From Agapanthus africanus (taxonomy: Eukaryota; Streptophyta; Magnoliopsida; Asparagales; Amaryllidaceae): 64,000 bases of DNA. The DNA lies in assembly GCA_030015575.1 (NCBI GenBank), contig JASDDO010000018.1, positions 380,675,908 to 380,739,907 of the forward strand, given 5' to 3'. Under the pieces are notes generated by a model that did no database searches, was not told the DNA's origin, and saw only the letters and a program-made list of their open reading frames with translations. The position numbers and the translations under genes are program-made. Within the stretch, counting starts at the first letter, position 1; every line of letters begins with the position of its first letter. This document shows, in pieces, positions 57,673-64,000 of this stretch.

Positions 57673-59885
57673 GTTAGTTATATGTATGCCCTAGAGGCCA
57701 TTACTGTACATAGGATGTATATTGTAGTGGATGCTAGGACATATATAGGGAGGACTTTCTTGCTCGACATGATAGTATGCTATCTGGTTGCTCTTTACCT
57801 TAACGTGTATACTGATTGTCTCTCTGTTACATGTTGGTAAAGCCCTTAGGATGTGTGCTTGACTACCTGGACTATGATGCGGATCATACTAGTGAGGACA
57901 TGGTAGTCCATAAGTACATCCTTCAAAGTCCCTAGTCGTGGGTGTATCGAGACGGGGCATCGATATACCAGTGTAGACTAGCGTATACCTTCTCGACCCA
58001 TACAGATGGGCGATGGATGATCCCATATCCATTGGTGTTTGACATCAGAAATGATATACGGGTGCTCAGTGGAGACTGGGTACACTGGACGGACTCGCCG
58101 AGAACTCCCAGATGGTATTATACCTTACGTCAGATGGCAGTTCTCAGGTGACACTGGTACAGAGTAGTCTGTTGACCCGAGATCGTCATAGAGTCTTGTG
58201 TGGTTCCCACTGTGCTTTGATTTCCATCTTACCACGTCCAAGAGGGCGTGCAAAACGGTGGTTTTTGGGTACAGTCCCGAATTACATGGAGGCAATGAGC
58301 GATATGAGGGGATTCGTCTCTCCCGGTATAGGGGGTTGATGTTGCGCTGTGTTCGATTGGCTATAACCGGAAATCCCTGGCCAGGGTTGCTGAGATTTAC
58401 TGGTAAGTGTTACCAGTAGTTTCTCGAACTGTTATAGGCCTCATATCGACACGACTTATCGAGCTAATGGGGTCTGACGTTTACCACCCCTAGGCGAGAT
58501 ATGCGACATATCAGACGATCAGACCGGACTGTACGGTAAGTGTTACTGGTTGGATTCACAGGAGTGTGAGCGGGCTTGCTCGTCGATCTTCTGATCGCTC
58601 AATACCCGGGTGGCCGTTACATTTAGCAGACCGCTTGCGGCTTGTGGGTGTTTGATATGATCATCACCTGCTGCCGGCGTATTGACGAGTCTTTAGAGTC
58701 CTACACAGAGGTTTCCTGGCTCAAGCGAAACGAAATAGGAGCGCATATGAGATATGTGCGGGACCGAGAATAATGCGTGTATATGATACCGTATTTCATT
58801 CTCGCGATGAATGTGTCGACTGGTTGTATGCGATATAACCTAGTTATCGAATCAAGGATTGATTCGATAAGCCGATACATTGAATATTAGTCGGTTATAT
58901 GCGATATGACCGGGTCGTTAAATCAAGTGTTGATTTAATGATTTAATGCATAATTATATATTTGATATATTACTTTGCATTAACTAGTATTGGTTCACTT
59001 TAAATGGGTTTTCTCACTTCATTTGCACATTGTATATGTGATATAGTTTTATGCACTTGTATGTATCATGTTTGATGATACATGATAGTTTGGTGTATGG
59101 TTTAAACCATGGTTGGTCAATGGTTAGGGTTTCTTATGCTTCATTTACTTATTCTTTTATTTATTCATTGATTTGTGAAAGAAATAAAATGGTGGCCATT
59201 TTTGGATTATCCTTGAAGCTTCATGAAGCTTTGAAATGGTTGACCATTTTGTTTCTTTCTCTAACCCTAACCATACAACCTAACCTTAGTTAATTCTCTA
59301 CACCTAACTAGAGTTGGATTATGATAAGTATTCATTGATTTTCTATTTTGCAAAATAACTTATCATATTATTCTTTCTTCTTCTTCTTCTTCTTCATCTT
59401 CTTCAATGAAGAAAGCATGACTTCATCAATGGTGACTTGATGAAATGAGTGAGAAATCCAATTCTAAAATGAACCCACTTCCTATTTCTTCATCCTCTAC
59501 CTCTTGCCAAGTAGTATAAGGTGTTTCCTTCACAAGTTTTCATGGCTTGGTGAAGGTGGAGCTTGATCTTGTGATGCCTCGACGTAGATCATCTTCGGCA
59601 TCGTAGTCGATGACCTAGCCCGTCCATTCTCCGATGAAGCCGATGCTAGAGCCCGGGATCCGATGATCGCAGCGAGGAGACATCATCACGGAGCTATGGA
59701 GGTGGAGCACCGGATCTACAAAGGTTGTATTTCCGTTCAACTCTTAGTTAAGTTGTTAACTAGCTTTTCGTTTCGCCTAAAATCTAGTTAACGATCCGTA
59801 TTAGGGTTTCTCGGCACTTGTAAGTTTTGAAATTGGCATGGTTGATGCCTTGTGAGACCTCATTAGTGTGCCTAGGAACCCTACA
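57673..59885 (+). repeat. Element 6, 3' LTR
   Basis: 2213 bp, TGTTAGTTATATG...AGGAACCCTACA. It differs from the 5' LTR mainly by single substitutions and one extra TTC in the CTT-rich run. Confidence 0.95.
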
Positions 59886-60059
59886 GCTTTTACTTGAGGT
59901 TAGGCTCAGTTTAGGATCCCCGATGAGCCACAACCACTCCGCGCTGGTGTGGGGTGATCTCCGATAGTCTTTCAGGTTTTATTTGAGTTGTTGTCAAGAC
60001 CCTGAATCTAGGGATCTTTCTTTGCTTCGTTTGTTGACATTGTGTCTGCAATATTGCGA

Positions 60060-60370
60060 CGAATATCGAGATTGTCTCTAGGTTGTCTGTAAACCGTCGA
60101 GTCTTGGAACTAGGGACTTTGCCATGGCTCCAATTTGTTTCGACCCTGGGGTCGGTTGTTGACGTCGCATCTGCAAACTGCTGGAGTGAGAAGGAACGCC
60201 TTTGTTGATCTCTTGGCTGTCTATGGACCGTCGAGATTTGGAGTTAGGGACTTTGCCATAGCTCCGATTTATTTCGACCCTGTGGTCGGTTGTTGACATT
60301 GCGTCTGCATCCTGTTGGAGTGGAGAAAGAACGCCGGGGTTGATCTCTAGGCTGTAGATGTTGCCGTCGA
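60060..60370 (-). repeat. Tandem repeat of about 145 bp in Gypsy B
   Basis: Just over two copies carrying CCGTCGAG.(C/T)TTGGA, TAGGGACTTTGCCAT, TTTCGACCCTG.GGTCGGTT and TTGATCTC. On the minus strand the repeats are open for about 118 codons, with recurring SYGKVPNSK-like and YSLEIN or SQEIN words. No function is recognised. Confidence 0.75.
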
Positions 60371-60479
60371 GACTTGGTTCTCTTTCTGATGGAGCCTGGT
60401 GGGAAAATGTGGGTCCCTTTTCGTTTGTGCCCATGGATTGTATACAGGGGTCAATGTGGACTCACCTGCAGAGCAAAAG

Positions 60480-60750
60480 TTTTTTCCCCTTTTATTTCTT
60501 CCCGCGATGCTCTATCATTTCAGCTTTTTATATCGCGAAAGTCGTGATTGCCCAATCATTTCGGCTATTTTATCGCGGTGCCCAATAATTTCGGCTATTC
60601 TTTTCTTTTTTACTCGTTGTTTTTTATTGCGAGTTGCCCAAACATTTCGGCTGTTTTTATATGCATATATTTTGCTCGCTGATTTTTATTGCGAGTTGCC
60701 CCATCATTTCGGCTATTTCATATGCATCTTTTGCTCACTGATTTTTACGA
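60480..60750 (+). repeat. Short tandem repeats with ATTTCGGCT core
   Basis: 'atttcggct(a/g)tt' occurs five times. The last three occurrences are about 68 bp apart, with TTTTTATTGCGAGTTGCCC between copies. Non-coding, T-rich. Confidence 0.7.
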
Positions 60751-60764
60751 GTATGGAACTTGAA

Positions 60765-60930
60765 ATCTGATACCAATCTCGGCATCAGCACCGCTGCGAC
60801 TGGAATATTGCCAGGAGCGAATCATCATTTTCCGTGAAAGGATTTGGAATTTGATACCGATTTAGGCATCAGCATCGCTACAACTGGGATATTTGCAGGA
60901 GCGAATCATCATTTGCCTTTGTCGATTTGA
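60765..60930 (+). repeat. Duplication of about 80 bp
   Basis: GAAATCTGATACC or GGAATTTGATACC, GGCATCAGCA and AGGAGCGAATCATCATTT each occur twice in order. Part of the repeat-rich 3' region of Gypsy B. Confidence 0.8.
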
Positions 60931-61010
60931 ACAAAGGTGGCTTAGCAAACAGAGTTAGGATCCTGTTGACTAAGTCTTTTCGACTTTACGAGTCTTATAA
61001 AGGTGTTTCT

Positions 61011-61482
61011 CCCTACGAGTCGTGAGGATCTCGTAGGTGTATTTTCTCCCTAGAAGTCGTGAGGACTCCTAAGTGATATTTTCTCTTGTAAGTCGTAAGG
61101 ATCTTACAAGAGTGTTTTCTCCTTACGAGTCGAGAGGACTTATAAGTGTTGTTCACCACATGAGGACATTCCTCATCATTGGTGGGGCTTGGTGGGGGAA
61201 CATTTGTTTGTGCCCGTGGATTGTATACAAGGGTCAATATTGGACCGCTTGTGGAGTGTGATGGCTTAAGAACAGGTTCAGGTCCCTGTATCTTAAGAAT
61301 TTTGAATCCTATGAGCCGTGAGGGTCTCATAAGGGGGAATTCTCCTTACGAGTCGTGAGGATCTCGTAAGTGTAGTTTCTCCTTAGGAATCGTGGGGATC
61401 CCTAAGTGTGTTGCTCCCTTGTGAGTCGTAAGGATCTCACGCAGGTGTATTCTCCTCACAAGGTCGAGAGGACCTTGCAGGT
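61011..61482. repeat. Hairpin-unit array 2 in Gypsy B
   Basis: About nine units around a TCGTGAGGAT core. Arms include CTACGAG (61013) with CTCGTAG (61030), CTCTTGTAAG (61083) with CTTACAAGAG (61103), TATGAG with CTCATA, CTTACGAG (61345) with CTCGTAAG (61363), CTTAGGAAT with ATCCCTAAG, GTGAG with CTCAC, and CAAGGTC with GACCTTG. A non-repeat spacer (61150-61260) interrupts. The linker is GTGT..TTTTCTCC. Confidence 0.9.
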
Positions 61483-61486
61483 GTTT

Positions 61487-62092
61487 TTATTTTAACGAGA
61501 TTGCGCCCTTTCGGGTATTCACAAACTCGCCGGTAGCCCTGCTGTTTTTACTCACAGCGCCCTTTCGGATTTTCATTCGTGCCCATTTCGCTTGTGGGCG
61601 TACCGTCTTTTTTTTACCCTTCTGTTTGCCAATGGCACTCAGGGGGGCTTCGCCGCCAGGGTAGCTGTGCAGCCAACGGGATTTGAGTTGCAATCCTCGC
61701 TGCTGGGACTTGTGGACTTGAATTCCACTATCGTCGTGTTTGAGGCGACGCATTTAGTTTAAGGAAATTACGGTCCATTGTTAGTTTAGGGACGTCTCGG
61801 TCCAGTGTTAGTTTAGGGACATCTCGGTCCATTCCTGCCATTTTGGAGGCAACGTTTAGTTTAAGGACATTTCGGTCCAGTGTTAGTTTAGGGACGTCTC
61901 GGTCCATTGCTGTCATTCTGGAGGCAACGTTTAGTTTAAGGACATTTCGGTCCATTGTTAGTTTAAGGACGTCTCGGTCCATGGCCATCTTCGAGGCGGA
62001 GTTTCACCGGATACTACTTATAGAGCGCTGACTCAGGAAGACAGCGAGCGGACACGAGCGTCGTCATCATCATTAACCTGAGTTGTGACTTG
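61487..62092 (-). repeat. 27-bp repeat with repetitive minus-strand ORF
   Basis: 'agtttaaggac.t.tcggtcca' repeats with a period near 27-29 bp from 61757 to 61985. On the minus strand an 86-codon frame (61988-61728) encodes variants of a nine-residue unit, MDRDV(L/P)KLT and LDRNVLKLN, with VAS(K/R)M spacers. A separate 88-codon frame overlaps at 61753-61487. It lies just past the end of pol on the same strand. No known domain. Confidence 0.6.
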
Positions 62093-63115
62093 TCAAGCGT
62101 AGTATTTCTTAAGGAACCGGCCGTTTATTTGCCGGAAGGGTCTTTCTCTATGCATATCCATGAGTAAATAGGCCCCACCTTGGTAGACCTTGTCTATGAT
62201 ATACGGACCTTCATAGTTCGGCTCGAATTTTCCCTGCTTTGCACGGTTGAGGATCATAGGTCTTTTTACGACTAGCACGAGTTCGCCTTGGCGGAATGTT
62301 CTCGGCCTGGTCAGTCTTTCGTATGAGCGCGTCATCTTTGCTTTGTAAGCTTCCAGGTTTTGCTGCGCCCTGAGACGAGTTTCATCGAGGGCATCGAGCT
62401 TCTCAAGCCGAAGATGGGCATTTTCTTCATCCGTCAGCTCGTATCGAACTGCCACTCGTAGAGAGGGTAGCTCTATCTCCAAGGGAAGTACCACCTCTGT
62501 GCCGAATACCAACGCGAATGGCGTTATATTCATGGCCGTTTTGAACGTGGTTCGATAAGCCCAGAGTGCTTCATGAAGCCTCTCGTGCCAGTCCTTTTTA
62601 TTTTTGTACACCGTTTTCTTTAGGATCTTCGTCAGGGTCTTGTTGAAAGCCTCAGCTAGACCGTTAGCTCGGGGATTATAGACTGAAGAGTATCTCCAAT
62701 CTATATTATGCCGCTGTGCGAAGCGGCTGATCTTATGGCTTCTGTAGGCCGGCCCATTATCTGAGATAATCCGTCGTGGAGTGCCGAACCGGTAGATGAC
62801 ATGTGTCCTGAAGAAATGGAGGATGTTCTCCGTTTTCACCTCTCTTAGCGGTACTGCTTCTGCCAATTTAAAGAATTAATCGGTTGTTTCCAATATGAAC
62901 CGATGTCCCCTGGACGATGCTGGCTCGATGGGTCCGATTATATCGGTTCCCCACATTTCGAATGGCCAGCTAGCCAGTGTTGGGTGTAGCGGATTCGGAT
63001 GCTGGTGGATGAAGTCCCCGTGAATTTGGCTCGAGTGACACTGCATCGCATATTCGAGGCAGTCTTGAATCATTGTGGGCCAATAGTAACCCATTCTTTT
63101 GATTTTCAGCTTCAT
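62093..63115 (-). pseudogene. Gypsy B integrase
   Basis: Ty3/gypsy integrase in two frame-matched pieces split by one TAA at 62876-62878. The first piece (63115-62879) has the HHCC region in damaged form: GYYWPTMIQDCLEYAMQCHS, where the second Cys pair is altered. It also has the first catalytic Asp in WGTDIIGPI. The second piece (62866-62093) has the second Asp in IISDNGPAY and the Glu in NPRANGLAEAFNKTL. It continues through a C-terminal domain (GELVLV, GPYIIDKV) to FLKKYYA and TGA. All three catalytic residues are retained. Integrase would join element DNA to the chromosome. Sequence style fits Tat-lineage elements. The stop makes it non-functional as it stands. Confidence 0.88.
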
Positions 63116-63202
63116 CTTTGGCCCGGCTTGATGAGAACCGCAAAGTCCATCATGAGTTTCTTAGATGACTCTCTTTGCTTCTTCCGGTCCCAGGCACCTT
63201 AG

Positions 63203-63891
63203 CTAAAAACTGTCGAACGATCTCATATATAGAGTATCATTGACGAAGGCGAAAGATAGGGCTCGCTTCATGAGTCGATGTCTTGACGACGCGTCTTCGA
63301 GTGTTTGATGGGATTTGAAGTACTCTATGAAGACTTCCCTCCAGTTCTTGACCCTTTCTTCGCCTTCTATTTGGAGGACCGCTTGTCTGGTCCCTTGTTT
63401 TCTTTCAGATGACTTCGGAGATATTTCTGTTGGTGCCAGAATCCGGCGGCTTTGCACAATGATCCTTATATCATCAAGATTTTCATCAGCCGGTTCTTTA
63501 GCGAGTTTGGCTAATGCATCTACCTTGCTATTTTCCTCCCGTGGTATGCTTTCTAGGACGTAGGATGGAATTTGAGTCAGCAGTTGCTGCACTCTTTCGC
63601 CATATTTTATCAACTCTGACTTGCACGTCTGATAGTCACCATTTACTTGGCTAACGACCAGCTGGGAGTTTCCATATATGAGGAGGTTTTCGATCCCCAT
63701 ATCGACAGTGATATCAAGAACTGCTATGAAAGCTTCATATTCCGCTTCGTTATTTGTTCTTGGCTCTGTCAATGAAAGGGTGAAACGCATTATCCTTCCT
63801 TACGGGGTCACAAAGATAAGGCCTACCCCAGCTTTGATTATGGGGGTGTTTTTCTTTCGCTCCTTCATGGAAGATGCTCCATCGAAGTAGA
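63203..63891 (-). pseudogene. Gypsy B RNase H domain
   Basis: The 195-codon frame 63790-63203 contains TNNEAEYEAFIAVLDI (catalytic Glu), LLIYGNSQLVVSQVNGDY and KVDALAKLA (final Asp). The middle motif is normally YGDSQLVV, so a catalytic Asp is Asn here. Upstream, on the same frame, WELYFDGASS at about 63891 gives the first Asp, with stops before it and again near 63800. Tat elements carry such an RNase H between RT and integrase. It links to integrase through 63202-63116, readable as CLGPEEAKRV and GLCGSHQAGPKMKL with stops. Confidence 0.82.
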
Positions 63892-64000
63892 GTTCCCATC
63901 AGGCATTATTTCCTTCCTCCTCTCTGTCGATTGCGTCGAACGCGTGTTCATCTGGCAATTCGCAATTTAAGGGAGATTCGGCTGGTATCGGATGCTCAGC
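63892..64000 (-). pseudogene. Gypsy B pol, upstream linker cut by window edge
   Basis: The minus-strand frame reads ...ESPLNCELPDEHAFDAIDRE and then a stop just before the RNase H start. This is the linker between RT and RNase H. RT itself would lie beyond the window. Confidence 0.6.

Larger units (their letters stand above)
49507..59885 (+). mobile_element. Copia element 6 (plus), complete structure, broken coding
   Basis: Two LTRs (49507-51717 and 57673-59885) are flanked by the perfect 5-bp duplication GCTTT (49502-49506 and 59886-59890). PBS TGGTATCAGAGCC is at 51719-51731 and the polypurine tract CAAGTGGGAGAT at 57661-57672. I count about 25 differences between the LTRs, roughly 1%, so insertion is recent. 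Gag is largely missing and pol has many shifts. It inserted in the 3' region of Gypsy B. Confidence 0.93.
45640..64000 (-). mobile_element. Gypsy B, Tat-like (minus), incomplete
   Basis: Pol remnant at the right edge (integrase 62093-63115, RNase H 63203 to beyond 63890) reads on the minus strand. Downstream of pol in element orientation is about 8 kb of non-pol sequence (62092-59886 and 49506-45640), interrupted by element 6. A long region between pol and the 3' LTR, with an opposite-strand ORF, is characteristic of Tat-lineage gypsy elements. The region here is dominated by tandem arrays and hairpins. Neither LTR was identified; the left boundary is only the junction with element 4. Confidence 0.7.

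Noticed and set aside
59260-59290. Telomere-like AACCCTAACC words (also near 51105)
   Set aside because: Only one to two units, present in both LTRs of element 6; ordinary LTR sequence.
60399-60770. 123-codon plus-strand frame rich in Phe, Leu and Tyr
   Set aside because: It comes from the T-rich ATTTCGGCT tandem repeat, and apparent membrane character follows from composition.
61011-61482. CRISPR-like direct-repeat array
   Set aside because: The units are hairpins with short linkers of common sequence, not identical repeats with unique spacers, and the context is a plant retrotransposon.

Overview
This is plant nuclear DNA. About 7.6 kb of AT-rich host sequence holds one small intron-containing gene. 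The remaining 56 kb is a nest of LTR retrotransposons: Ty1/copia elements with iMet-type primer sites (TGGTATCAGAGCC) and Ty3/gypsy elements. No bacterial-style operon, rRNA, functional tRNA or CRISPR array is present. I cannot name the species from sequence alone.

Host part (1-7608): an LTR-like scrap at the left edge, two foldback elements (about 1653-2381 and 2784-3442), a four-exon minus-strand F-box gene (4113-5025; 143 codons, FBS-like), and a PPR-like scrap (7440-7608) that ends where the first retrotransposon starts.

Nest 1 (7609-about 45640): Gypsy A (+) has an LTR (7609-8425), a primer site and a 56-bp tandem repeat. Three later insertions split that repeat tract. They are a solo LTR (8923-11744, TSD GCCGG), copia element 1 (minus, 11879-31959, TSD TTATC/TCATC) and copia element 3 (plus, from 32026). 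Element 1 is itself split by copia element 2 (minus, 18546-about 28780), the most complete element here. Element 2's gag-pol frame is interrupted by a single TAG. Element 3 is cut within gag by copia element 4 (plus, 36417-about 45640), which belongs to element 1's family and carries a nested solo LTR (40566-42634, TSD TGTGC).

Nest 2 (about 45640-64000): Gypsy B (minus, Tat-like) has an RNase H and integrase remnant at 62093-64000 and a very long region 3' of pol. That region is packed with tandem arrays and hairpins, plus an opposite-strand ORF remnant. It is split by copia element 6 (plus, 49507-59885, TSD GCTTT), whose LTRs are about 99% identical by eye although its coding region is heavily broken.

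The most unusual signals are RNA or DNA structures rather than genes. (1) Two arrays of about 40-bp hairpin units in Gypsy B have arms that change from unit to unit while staying complementary. (2) A dense run of perfect short hairpins lies at about 46978-47590. (3) A long stem-loop module recurs between the PBS and gag in every copia element, again with compensatory arm changes. All identity and length statements are read by eye; nothing was searched against a database.
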